From NCBI GenBank assembly GCA_002410555.1, contig DHSR01000054.1, positions 1 through 61,825 of the forward strand: a stretch of 61,825 nt of DNA, read 5' to 3'. Within the stretch, counting starts at the first letter, position 1; each line of letters begins with the position of its first letter. Origin of the DNA: Bacteroidales bacterium UBA5281. Lineage in GTDB: Bacteria; Bacteroidota; Bacteroidia; Bacteroidales; Lentimicrobiaceae. The position numbers and the translations under genes are program-made. Shown piece after piece: positions 1 through 7,216 of this stretch. The notes under the pieces are model-generated. The model was not told the origin of the DNA. It was given only the letters and a program-made list of their open reading frames with translations, and did no database searches.

Positions 1-63
1 GAGATAAGGAAACAGGGAGACAAAGAGAGTACTATTTGAACAACCAATTATAGTTAGAAGGTC

Positions 64-83
64 CCTTCTCCTTTAGGAGAAGG
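64..83. repeat. Perfect 8-bp palindrome with 4-nt loop
   Basis: CCTTCTCC (64-71) pairs perfectly with GGAGAAGG (76-83) around the loop TTTA. It is followed by a GGTGCCGGAGGCGGATGAGG tract. From memory, similar phrases occur between genes in many Bacteroidota genomes, so this is probably a dispersed palindromic element rather than a terminator: there is no T-run and no gene upstream in the window. Confidence 0.6.
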
Positions 84-115
84 TGCCGGAGGCGGATGAG
101 GTGTTCATGGGACTT

Positions 116-139
116 GGAGACAAGGAGACAAGGAGAGAT
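116..139. repeat. Short tandem repeat, unit GGAGACAA
   Basis: Two exact copies of GGAGACAA (116-123, 124-131) and a degenerate third copy (132-139) lie in tandem. A related purine-rich stretch sits at 1-29. No function can be assigned; it is part of a repeat cluster upstream of the sigma-54-type regulator. Confidence 0.6.
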
Positions 140-164
140 AATGAAGAGTGAAAGAGAAATTTCT

Positions 165-265
165 AACCTCTAACTTTCAACTTCCAGCTTCTAACCTCTA
201 ACCTCTAACTTCTAACTTCTAACTTCTAACCTCTAACTTCCAACTTCTAACCTCTAAATTCTAAC
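165..265. repeat. Heptanucleotide tandem array, consensus AACTTCT
   Basis: Fourteen consecutive 7-nt units run from 165 to 262, followed by AAC. Most units are AACTTCT or AACCTCT, with variants AACTTTC, AACTTCC, AGCTTCT and AAATTCT. The phase never breaks. One strand is all pyrimidine plus A. There is no reading frame and no spacer structure, so it is a simple-sequence array rather than CRISPR. Confidence 0.9.
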
Positions 266-267
266 GA

Positions 268-319
268 CCGAATTGAGCAAAGCGAAATCCCGGGAGCGTC
301 CCGTACGTAAGGGATTCGG
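268..319. repeat. Imperfect palindromic intergenic element
   Basis: CCGAAT (268-273) faces ATTCGG (314-319), and nested AATCCC (286-291) faces GGGATT (311-316). The element ends about 35 bases before the regulator start codon, so it would be in or just upstream of the leader. It resembles dispersed Bacteroidota intergenic palindromes; no factor can be named. Confidence 0.45.
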
Positions 320-354
320 GAAACCAACACCCAAAGACTAAAGACTAAATAACC

Positions 355-1509
355 ATGGCGAAAATTTTAGTGATTGACGATGAACGCAGTATCCGCAGCA
401 CTTTGCGTGAAATACTGGAGTATGAAGGTTACGAAATGGATGAGGCTCCTGATGGACCCACTGCATTGGAACTGGCGGCAACAGAGAAATATGATGTAAT
501 CTTGTGCGACATTAAAATGCCCCAGATGGATGGCATTGAGGTTCTTGATAAATTGCTGGTGATGAACGATACACCCGTGGTGATGATTTCTGGACATGGA
601 AATATTGAAACTGCAGTGGATGCTTTGAAAAGAGGTGCATACGACTATATTTCAAAACCTTTAGACCTGAACCGCCTGCTGGTAAGCATACGTAATGCCG
701 TGGAGAAAGGCAGCCTGGTAAAAGAAACCCGTGTGCTGAAACGTAAAGTGAGCAAAACATACGATATGATCGGAGAATCGCCGGCCATGGAACATATCAG
801 GGATATGATTGACAAGGTTGCTCCTACCGATGCCCGGGTATTGATTACCGGCAGCAATGGCACCGGTAAAGAGCTGGTTGCCCGGTGGTTGCATGAATTC
901 AGCCTCCGTGCTGAAGGCCCTTTTGTGGAAGTAAACTGCGCCGCCATTCCCGGTGAACTTATTGAAAGTGTGCTGTTTGGTCATGAAAAAGGCTCTTTTA
1001 CCTCGGCCATCAAGCAACGCAAAGGCGATTTTGAGCAAGCCAACGGTGGAACCCTTTTTCTGGATGAAATCGGTGATATGAGTCTGGCTGCCCAGGCCAA
1101 AGTGCTGAGGGCACTGCAGGAAAACAAAATCATGCGCGTGGGCGGTGAAAAAGAGATTCCGGTTGATGTTAGGGTGATTGCCGCCACCAATAAAAATATT
1201 CAGGAAGAGATCGAAAAGAAAACTTTCCGGGAAGACCTTTACCACCGGCTGAGCGTGATTTTAATTCATGTACCTACCCTCAACGAAAGGGAAGAAGACA
1301 TTCCTTTGCTGGCGAATTATTTTATCAACGAGATCTGCGAAAGCCAGGGCAAACCACCGATGACTTTTACCGACGAGGCACTAGAGACACTCAAAAAAAT
1401 AGAGTGGACGGGAAATATCCGGGAACTGCGCAATGTGGTAGAGCGCCTGGCCATATTAGGTGGAAATCCTATATCCGCAGCCGATGTGGACCTGTATGCA
1501 AAGCGATAA
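355..1509 (+). CDS. NtrC-like sigma-54-type response regulator lacking a Fis domain
   Basis: The 384-aa protein has an N-terminal receiver domain (about residues 3-118; phosphoacceptor Asp52, conserved Lys99) followed by a sigma-54-interacting AAA+ domain. The latter shows Walker A at 162-169 (GSNGTGKE), Walker B LFLDEIG near 230-236 and an FREDLYHRL segment at 287-295 with the Arg finger. The loop that contacts sigma-54, GAFTGA in NtrC, reads GSFTSA (209-214). The protein stops soon after the helical AAA+ lid, so the C-terminal Fis-type helix-turn-helix of NtrC is absent. It may activate without DNA contact or bind a partner. No sensor kinase is adjacent. The start is the ATG at 355. Confidence 0.9.
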   Translation: MAKILVIDDERSIRSTLREILEYEGYEMDEAPDGPTALELAATEKYDVILCDIKMPQMDGIEVLDKLLVMNDTPVVMISGHGNIETAVDALKRGAYDYISKPLDLNRLLVSIRNAVEKGSLVKETRVLKRKVSKTYDMIGESPAMEHIRDMIDKVAPTDARVLITGSNGTGKELVARWLHEFSLRAEGPFVEVNCAAIPGELIESVLFGHEKGSFTSAIKQRKGDFEQANGGTLFLDEIGDMSLAAQAKVLRALQENKIMRVGGEKEIPVDVRVIAATNKNIQEEIEKKTFREDLYHRLSVILIHVPTLNEREEDIPLLANYFINEICESQGKPPMTFTDEALETLKKIEWTGNIRELRNVVERLAILGGNPISAADVDLYAKR

Positions 1510-1555
1510 TATATAAATTTGAACTGACACCTCTCCAATACTGGTATAGTTTTTG

Positions 1556-1563
1556 TATCTTTG
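1556..1563 (+). promoter_or_regulatory. Bacteroidota -7 box (TATCTTTG) for tmRNA
   Basis: TATCTTTG matches the TAnnTTTG -7 consensus of the Bacteroidota primary sigma factor and lies 17 bases before the tmRNA 5' end, slightly longer than usual. No convincing TTTG -33 box is at the expected distance. Confidence 0.5.
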
Positions 1564-1580
1564 CCCCTGCATTATCAACC

Positions 1581-1951
1581 GGGGATGACCGGTTTTGACA
1601 GCAAGGAAGTGGTAATGTAAGCACGCCGGGTGTTGTAAGTGTAGCCCGTAAAATCTAACTTTCACAGCCTATAACTGGCAACGATTATAATTACGCGTTA
1701 GCCGCTTAATCAAGGATTAAGCCGCTTTCTGCTCCCCGGGAAGCCTTGTGTGGCCGCGTCCCGGCCAGAGCATCACAAATGCCACAATAAGACAGGTAAG
1801 GTCCTGGTGCCTGTTCGAAAACCAAAAGGAATAAGGATGGTGTAGGGTCGTTTTCTCCCGGCACTCTCCCGAAAACCAACTGAAAACTAAGCGCGTAGAA
1901 AGCATTAGTGCTGCTTGTTTGGACGCGGGTTCGACTCCCGCCATCTCCACA
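1581..1951 (+). ncRNA. ssrA: tmRNA (ssrA), one-piece, tag GNDYNYALAA
   Basis: tmRNA rescues stalled ribosomes together with SmpB. The 5' GGGGATG pairs with 3' CATCTCC to form the acceptor stem, including the diagnostic G3-U pair read by alanyl-tRNA synthetase. A T-arm with GGTTCGACTCC precedes the 3' end. The resume codon GGC at 1677 opens a tag frame ending at TAA 1707-1709, encoding GNDYNYALAA. The YALAA ending fits known Bacteroidota tags. CCA is not encoded. A minus-strand reading frame across this gene is an artefact. Confidence 0.95.
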
Positions 1952-1955
1952 AAAT

Positions 1956-1986
1956 AGCCCTACAGATCAATACTGTAGGGCTTTTT
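1956..1986 (+). terminator. Rho-independent terminator of ssrA
   Basis: AGCCCTACAG (1956-1965) pairs perfectly with CTGTAGGGCT (1973-1982), and a run of T follows. It starts five bases after the tmRNA end. Confidence 0.9.
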
Positions 1987-2182
1987 ATTTATGATAATCT
2001 ATACTAATTGTATTGAACAATGTATGGCGAATGCCAATAAATATTTTTTTGCGACTGATTCGTAAAACAAATCAGCATTGTACTGAAATGAATAAACGCA
2101 TTAACAGAAAACTAATCTAGCCATCACCCACAACATATACATAAATCTGTAATAAAAATTAAGGTGATAAAAATTTAACAAC

Positions 2183-2190
2183 TATATTTG
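2183..2190 (+). promoter_or_regulatory. Bacteroidota -7 box (TATATTTG)
   Basis: TATATTTG matches TAnnTTTG and lies 50 bases before the ATG of the 92-aa ORF. There is no clear -33 TTTG. Confidence 0.45.
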
Positions 2191-2239
2191 TCTTACTTTT
2201 TTTAATAGTTCTTTACTTTCACAATTTAATTCAAAAACC

Positions 2240-2518
2240 ATGGCTAAAAAGTTGCAACTGTTTTCAAAAGAAGTATGGGATGCAGCAGTCCCTGAATATG
2301 GATTCAACCGTCCGGCAAGTTTATGTGGAATAATAACTAAAATTGAATTCTTTGATGCCAATACCGGTTCTGGAAGATATTGCAAAATTTATGTTGACAA
2401 TAAGGGCATGTTTATTTTAAATGCTCTTAAAGCAATTTCTTCAGGACTTCCGGAATCTGCCAAACCCAATGAATATTTTTTAGAACCTGGAAATACTCTA
2501 AGGATAAGAAAAATTTAG
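2240..2518 (+). CDS. Hypothetical protein, 92 aa
   Basis: I do not recognise this family. The protein has no signal peptide, membrane segment or metal motif. It is mixed polar/hydrophobic with a basic C-terminus ending LRIRKI. It starts at an ATG 50 bases after a good -7 box and stands alone: the tmRNA terminator is upstream and a 150-base gap follows. Codon use looks like its neighbours. The promoter and the intact frame argue for a real gene, but its function is unknown. Confidence 0.55.
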   Translation: MAKKLQLFSKEVWDAAVPEYGFNRPASLCGIITKIEFFDANTGSGRYCKIYVDNKGMFILNALKAISSGLPESAKPNEYFLEPGNTLRIRKI

Positions 2519-2676
2519 CTTGTAACCCTCCACTATAAACGCGTTCCAAACATCTTCAGAATTTAATCCCATTCTGACCCACCACTCTATTTATTACTTA
2601 TCTTATGATTGAAAAGGCAAGGTTGTTGGATGATTGAATGATTAGAATTAATTTTCGTCAGGTTTATCAAATTAAA

Positions 2677-3108
2677 TTATGCATTTGTTCTTGAAGCCAA
2701 TACTTTTAAATAGCCTTCTGGAGTCATTACTCCTATTTCGCTTTTGGCAAAATCTATAAGGTTATGTGTTAATATTACATCAATTTTTTGGGATTGTACC
2801 CCTGCGAAATGCTGCAATGCATCTTCAAAATCCGTAAAGCCAGAACCCAGCGCCTGTAATACAATATCACGATTCATCTCCAGAACATCCACTATAGTCA
2901 ATAATTGATCAAGTCTTTCTATAACCCGTTCATGTTTTGCGGTTTGCCTCAGAAGATAGTATAGGTTGCTGCAGATTACCGGCGTTATAAAGCCTTCAAT
3001 GGATTTTGTTTCACATAGCGACAAAATGTGTGCTGCATTTTCTGCAAACGGCTGTCGGTCGAAGAAGAAATAAAGGATTACATCGCTATCAATCAGTAAT
3101 TTATCCAT
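2677..3108 (-). CDS. PIN-domain ribonuclease toxin (VapC-like)
   Basis: This 143-aa protein has the PIN fold signature: the N-terminal metal acids in LLIDSDVILYFF, a central TDFEDALQ segment and a THNLIDF segment matching the usual ITRNxxDF. These acids would bind Mg2+ for RNA cleavage. The start is set at the ATG 3106-3108, giving MDKLLIDSD; the longer frame would overlap the antitoxin. It lies one base downstream of the antitoxin stop codon, which is typical of translationally coupled toxin-antitoxin pairs. The RNA target cannot be read from sequence. Confidence 0.85.
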   Translation of the reverse strand: MDKLLIDSDVILYFFFDRQPFAENAAHILSLCETKSIEGFITPVICSNLYYLLRQTAKHERVIERLDQLLTIVDVLEMNRDIVLQALGSGFTDFEDALQHFAGVQSQKIDVILTHNLIDFAKSEIGVMTPEGYLKVLASRTNA

Positions 3109-3109
3109 G

Positions 3110-3358
3110 CTATAGATATTTATCAGATAGACCCTTTGTAAGGTCCTTTTTATAATCAAAACCGGCAGGCGCTTTGAAGGAACCCTTCAATGATTTTGTA
3201 ATTGGCGCAATATCTTTCCCGGATTTAGGCCCGTCCCGGGTAATCACCAGTAAATAATTCTCAACGATATCAGATAAACTACGGCCTTGCTGCCTGGCAT
3301 AGTGCCTGGCCCGTTCAATAACCGAAGCTTCGATGGTTAAGGTGAGTTTTGTTTTCAT
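3110..3358 (-). CDS. Antitoxin, DUF6364-like
   Basis: This 82-aa protein starts MKTKLTLTIEASVIERARHY, which reads like the ribbon-helix-helix N-terminus of DUF6364-type antitoxins. A helix with SLSDIVENYL follows, then a flexible basic tail that would wrap the PIN toxin. The ATG at 3356-3358 is chosen over an upstream start because it gives the family N-terminus. The gene is first in a two-gene operon and has a complete promoter just upstream, which such proteins usually autorepress. The DUF assignment is from memory. Confidence 0.75.
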   Translation of the reverse strand: MKTKLTLTIEASVIERARHYARQQGRSLSDIVENYLLVITRDGPKSGKDIAPITKSLKGSFKAPAGFDYKKDLTKGLSDKYL

Positions 3359-3385
3359 TAGCGATTTTTTGTGTTTTGATAGATA

Positions 3386-3416
3386 CAAATATAATAAAAA
3401 TCCAAAGGCACGTGCA
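3386..3416 (-). promoter_or_regulatory. Complete Bacteroidota promoter for the toxin-antitoxin pair
   Basis: On the minus strand, TTTG (3413-3416) and TATATTTG (3386-3393) are separated by 19 bases, matching both boxes of the Bacteroidota consensus. Transcription should start near 3379, about 20 bases before the antitoxin ATG. Confidence 0.7.
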
Positions 3417-3492
3417 AATATTCTTATTTATATACGTATTTATTAGCGAATATTCTTTTCTTTTTAAGCTTATTACAATTCACATCTTAGCG

Positions 3493-3518
3493 AAAAAGTT
3501 CGGAAGCTTAAACTTCCG
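3493..3518 (-). terminator. Probable terminator of the lipoprotein operon
   Basis: On the minus strand CGGAAG and CTTCCG form a perfect 6-bp stem with a 6-nt loop, followed by AAC and five T. An outer pair AATTCACA (3477-3484) and TGTGAATT (3545-3552) also faces inward and overlaps the stop codon of the gene ending at 3551. Confidence 0.6.
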
Positions 3519-3550
3519 GGCTTAGATCTGCTTAAACAAATCTTTGTGAA

Positions 3551-4003
3551 TTATTTCCTGATTTCATAAATAATAGTGGGATTTATTATTTGATTAATAT
3601 TCTCACTATTTACAAATTGAATATCATTTATCTTTCCCTTACTTGTCTTAATTACTGTCAAATTTGCAATGTTAAATGGCATTTTGTCTATTGAACTATT
3701 TATATCTTGATATACAATAGCTTTATCCTTAAAAGGGTTCAGATCAACATCTATTTTCTGATAAATAATAGTAACATTCGGCTTATCATTATCAACCAAT
3801 AGACCGTTTAAATTGATTAATGCACTTTGAACACAACCAAGACATGAAAAAGTAGGAATCAAAACATAAAGATGATTCTTAACTGCAATACCTGTGTTAA
3901 ACTCCTGAAGTAAATTGTTTAGTCCCTCAGACTCTTTATTGTAAGGATTGTCACAACTAAAGAGTAAAGAAACCAATGCAACTGAAAGAATAATGTACTT
4001 CAT
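3551..4003 (-). CDS. Lipoprotein with CxxC motif
   Basis: The protein has 150 aa, with a signal sequence ending in a lipobox (LLFSC), so it is probably anchored in the outer membrane after cleavage before Cys17. Further on, FSCLGCVQSAL places a CxxC pair at the start of a likely helix, as in thioredoxin-like or thiol-exchange proteins; the rest is too divergent to confirm that fold. It starts 2 bases after the stop of the DUF4221-like lipoprotein gene, so the two are cotranscribed. Function is unknown; a periplasmic redox partner is an inference. Confidence 0.7.
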   Translation of the reverse strand: MKYIILSVALVSLLFSCDNPYNKESEGLNNLLQEFNTGIAVKNHLYVLIPTFSCLGCVQSALINLNGLLVDNDKPNVTIIYQKIDVDLNPFKDKAIVYQDINSSIDKMPFNIANLTVIKTSKGKINDIQFVNSENINQIINPTIIYEIRK

Positions 4004-4005
4004 TT

Positions 4006-5106
4006 TTAGAATTTATAAAGGCTAAGTGATAACTGGTTTATATTTTCATGAGAGTTAGGAACATCACTGATATAAATTCCATCAATTGTGCATAAAATAA
4101 CATCAGACGAATTGTAGCGATAGTCAAAAACAAACTCATTTATTATTTTAAATTTGTTATTCATTATCACTATGGACCATTTCATGTGTTCACTATCAAA
4201 TTTGTTTTCAGATTTATAAATGAATCTATGCCTGGCGACTCTCAGATACTGTTGTGTGTATTTATTATAAATCAGGGCAATATATTTGGGTTCACTAAAT
4301 AAAAAATTCTTATAGAAAGCCATATCTAATCTTTTCTTCTCTGGATAGGGCATAAAATTATTTATAAATTTACTGTCATATAAAACACTTCTCACTTTAC
4401 ATTCATTTTCAAATAAATAAACACTATCATCACTAGCAAATGACACCAATACACTTTCTGCTGAGTAAGGGCATATATCCGGAAAGTAATTGAGAAAGTC
4501 ATAATTATTATCTGCATATTTCCTGGGAAAAGAACCCCACTGTCTTTCAGAATTAGTTGCATTCTGCAAATCAATTTGGTATATTGGTTTTACGGTCTGG
4601 AAATACTCATTTCTTTCCAGGGGAAGACCAACGTTTAAATTTCTACTGGAATTGCCTAAATAAAGTTTATTACCAATACAATTTAAAGGGTTATCCGGAT
4701 TTAAAGTTGGAACGCCACTTTCCAACTTTTCTTCAAAAATAACTAAGCCTGTTGAATCTACAATGGTGATACAACTTGTTAATGGATTGAATAGAACAAT
4801 AGAATCAAAGTCTTTAACAAACAATTGAAAATAAGGTAATGAATTAATTACTTTTGAATTGAGAGTATAGGATTTTTCAACCTTTTCCGAATTAAATTCA
4901 AAAAAATGCAAATTCATATCCTTCAGAGACTGGAGAATTAGAAGCGAATTACCTTCGATACAATTAACAGCATGGTTAACCACGGCATAGGGTGGGTTCA
5001 TATTGAATGAAATTTCTCCAATTTTTTTAGCGCGTGTGGTCGAATTACAGCCAAATAGACAGGTTAATAAAAAACAGATAAGAATAATTAATCTTTTTGT
5101 ATTCAT
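4006..5106 (-). CDS. DUF4221-like lipoprotein
   Basis: The 366-aa protein has a lipoprotein signal peptide with lipobox LFGC (Cys20). The body is rich in beta-strand-like segments with aromatic residues, suggesting a beta-propeller. From its size and style I place it in the DUF4221 group of Bacteroides lipoproteins, with moderate certainty. It is the first gene of a two-gene operon with the CxxC lipoprotein. AT content is higher than in flanking housekeeping genes, consistent with an accessory locus. Confidence 0.65.
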   Translation of the reverse strand: MNTKRLIILICFLLTCLFGCNSTTRAKKIGEISFNMNPPYAVVNHAVNCIEGNSLLILQSLKDMNLHFFEFNSEKVEKSYTLNSKVINSLPYFQLFVKDFDSIVLFNPLTSCITIVDSTGLVIFEEKLESGVPTLNPDNPLNCIGNKLYLGNSSRNLNVGLPLERNEYFQTVKPIYQIDLQNATNSERQWGSFPRKYADNNYDFLNYFPDICPYSAESVLVSFASDDSVYLFENECKVRSVLYDSKFINNFMPYPEKKRLDMAFYKNFLFSEPKYIALIYNKYTQQYLRVARHRFIYKSENKFDSEHMKWSIVIMNNKFKIINEFVFDYRYNSSDVILCTIDGIYISDVPNSHENINQLSLSLYKF

Positions 5107-5147
5107 GAGTCCAGTCTGAAATTTATGATATATTAGACGATTAGGAA

Positions 5148-5215
5148 TTTTTCAGCAGACCCTAATAAAACAAATCTCTGTGAAACCTTCGTGTTCTTCG
5201 TGTCTTAGTGGCAAA
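5148..5215 (+). repeat. Dispersed intergenic repeat remnants
   Basis: TTTTTCAGCAGAC (5148-5160) recurs with one change at 16757-16770 and inverted at 6919-6933. It is followed by CTCTGTGAAACCTTCGTG and CTTAGTGGC, phrases that echo the 69-bp repeat found at 16552 and 42036. Confidence 0.5.
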
Positions 5216-5219
5216 AACC

Positions 5220-6821
5220 CTAAAACCCCCTTCCAAACATTTCCCAGAATTTAACTTCCAGTCCGGCCCAGCGCTGCATGGTGGCACCGGCAAAATCGCT
5301 GCTGTAATGGGTGAGCAATGTTTTGGCTTCTTTTTCTTTGCCTTCAGCGATGAGTTGTTTGGCTTGCAATTCGAGGGCAGGCATTTCCAGGCGGGCCTTT
5401 TCTTCAAAGCTCAGTACATTTTCAAGGATGGTGCCTTTGGTTTTGCCCCAGGAAACGGTGGCCAGCTTGTTGGCTTTGCGGTATCCCCAAAGTGCAGCAT
5501 CTTCGCGGTAGTTCTTTTGTCCGCAAACTTCCCATTTGGCGGGCAATTCATTAACTCCGGCATAAACCGGAATGCGGGGGCTTTCACCCGGATTATCGAA
5601 CGAGAACCAGGAAACCGCACCAATAGCATCGGGCAGCCAACCGCGCAGTTGGGTTATGTGTGAATAGGAACACCAGGAAACCGAAACCGTACGTTGAAAC
5701 TCTATTGTTCCGGGAGCCAGGTAATTCAATGTATTTCGCATATCGCCGGTAGGCCAGGGATTGGCTACGGGGCTGATGATGGTATCCTGACCAATTTCTT
5801 TGCGGTTATCGTCGTAGCGTTTTTTTACCATTTTAATGTGTTGCGTCATATCATAGGGGCTGCCTTCATAGGTTTCGCGATACAATTGGGCCAGCTTTTC
5901 AACGCTGACTTTATTTTCAGGTTTCACCGAAAAAGGCAACTCATCCATATCCATAGTAAGGCCAAGAGATGGCGCCAACGCATTCAGTACATAAAACTCT
6001 CTGATTTTATAAGGTTTATCTACATTGCCATAGGCTTTCCAGAATTTGAAAGGCTCTTTGCCATCCCACAGACCAAATTCAAGCGCAACTTCCTTATAGT
6101 TATCGCTGGCCATAAAATAATCGGGATTTTTTAAATCAATGGTACCGATGCGTACGATGTTGGCCTGAATTCCCACGTGATCATCAGGAATACGCTGTGC
6201 CGCCCACACGCCGCCAATTTTTTCAGGGCCTTCGCCGAGAATTTCCATTTGCCACACCTCCTTTGGATCGGCAATGGTGATACATTCGCCATAATCACCA
6301 AAACCATATTCTTTTATCAGACTGCCAATCAGGCGAATGGCATCGCGGGCATTATCGCACCGCTGCAGGGCTACTCTTTGGAGTTCTTCCACCAGAAACA
6401 TCCCACTTTTATTTACCAGAGTATCCGGGCCCACGAAAGTGGCTTCGCCCATAGCAAGTTGTTTTTCATTGAGTGACGGATAGGCGGTATTCAGATAGGC
6501 ATAAGTGTGTTTTGCCTGAGGAATGCGCCCGGCTACCTTTAGTTTACGCATATCGTCAGGAGTTTCGGTATGCAGGGTGCCTTTATACACAATGTGCATG
6601 GCAGTGTCGGCGTGATCGGCGGCCGGTTCCATGCGCATCCAGGTGCGGTAATTGCCATCGCAGGTGTGAGCGGTCATTACTGAACCGTCGGTGGATGCAT
6701 TTTTGCCCACCATAATGCTGGTGCAGCTTTCGCCAAACCAGGGATCGCCCGGTTGTACCTGAGCAAAAGAAACTAATTGAAACGCTGCAAAGCAGAACAC
6801 TGCTAAAAATCGAACTATCAT
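5220..6821 (-). CDS. Secreted C69-family dipeptidase
   Basis: This 533-aa protein has a signal peptide (cleavage near residue 20, after LVSFA) and the N-terminal-nucleophile hydrolase signature of peptidase family C69. Cys33 in GESCTSIMVG is the likely nucleophile, and STDGSVMTAHTCDGN follows. The enzyme should be exported and hydrolyse small peptides, supporting amino-acid scavenging. Length fits the family. It is monocistronic here, flanked by repeat-bearing gaps. It is unusual that the nucleophile lies about 13 residues after the predicted signal cleavage, which implies further maturation. Confidence 0.9.
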   Translation of the reverse strand: MIVRFLAVFCFAAFQLVSFAQVQPGDPWFGESCTSIMVGKNASTDGSVMTAHTCDGNYRTWMRMEPAADHADTAMHIVYKGTLHTETPDDMRKLKVAGRIPQAKHTYAYLNTAYPSLNEKQLAMGEATFVGPDTLVNKSGMFLVEELQRVALQRCDNARDAIRLIGSLIKEYGFGDYGECITIADPKEVWQMEILGEGPEKIGGVWAAQRIPDDHVGIQANIVRIGTIDLKNPDYFMASDNYKEVALEFGLWDGKEPFKFWKAYGNVDKPYKIREFYVLNALAPSLGLTMDMDELPFSVKPENKVSVEKLAQLYRETYEGSPYDMTQHIKMVKKRYDDNRKEIGQDTIISPVANPWPTGDMRNTLNYLAPGTIEFQRTVSVSWCSYSHITQLRGWLPDAIGAVSWFSFDNPGESPRIPVYAGVNELPAKWEVCGQKNYREDAALWGYRKANKLATVSWGKTKGTILENVLSFEEKARLEMPALELQAKQLIAEGKEKEAKTLLTHYSSDFAGATMQRWAGLEVKFWEMFGRGF

Positions 6822-7147
6822 TTGAAAGGAGTAAGTGATTTAGAGGGTAAAATTAGAAAGAATTTTGAGATTGCAAGGGCTTTGGGCAATTACCTGTGCA
6901 ACAAAAGGTAATTTTTTTGGCCTGCTGAAAAAATCACAACCCTTTATAGAAGTATAAATATTTGATAACAAGTTGCAGTCTTCCCGCATGCAGGCGGGAG
7001 CAATGTAATACATAAGCATGGAATATGTACCTTTTAGGAGGAAAATTTACAATACCGCACAAATAATAGCCTTATACCCTACTGGTATACAATGTCATAT
7101 TATTTCTTCACCAGGCCCTTATTCACTGAGGAAGAAAATATCAGTAT
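6822..7147. other. Intergenic region with repeats, no gene seen
   Basis: No coding frame is credible here. It holds an inverted copy of the TTTTTCAGCAGG motif (6919-6933) and a small palindrome with CCCGC and GCGGG arms near 6980-7000. The remainder is AT-rich and without visible structure. Confidence 0.5.
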
Positions 7148-7188
7148 AAAAAAAGGGCGGACAAGGATTTGATTATCGCGTCCGCCCC
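7148..7188 (-). terminator. Rho-independent terminator of ahcY
   Basis: On the minus strand GGGCGGAC and GTCCGCCC form an 8-bp stem (arms 7155-7162 and 7180-7187) followed by seven T. It lies 29 bases after the ahcY stop codon. Confidence 0.9.
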
Positions 7189-7216
7189 AATTGGCTTTTT
7201 TTGAAATTAAAATCGT

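Noticed and set aside
165..265. Possible CRISPR array
   Set aside because: Units are 7 bases with no spacers; no cas genes in the window.
661..1245. 194-aa minus-strand reading frame
   Set aside because: It is the shadow of the response regulator in the opposite strand; composition is unlike a protein and no start context exists.
1717..1950. 77-aa minus-strand reading frame starting MEMAGVEPASKQ
   Set aside because: It is antisense to the tmRNA 3' half and consists of its conserved bases; a known kind of mis-annotation.
5208..5663. 151-aa plus-strand reading frame
   Set aside because: Antisense to the C69 dipeptidase C-terminus; no start signal and no family.
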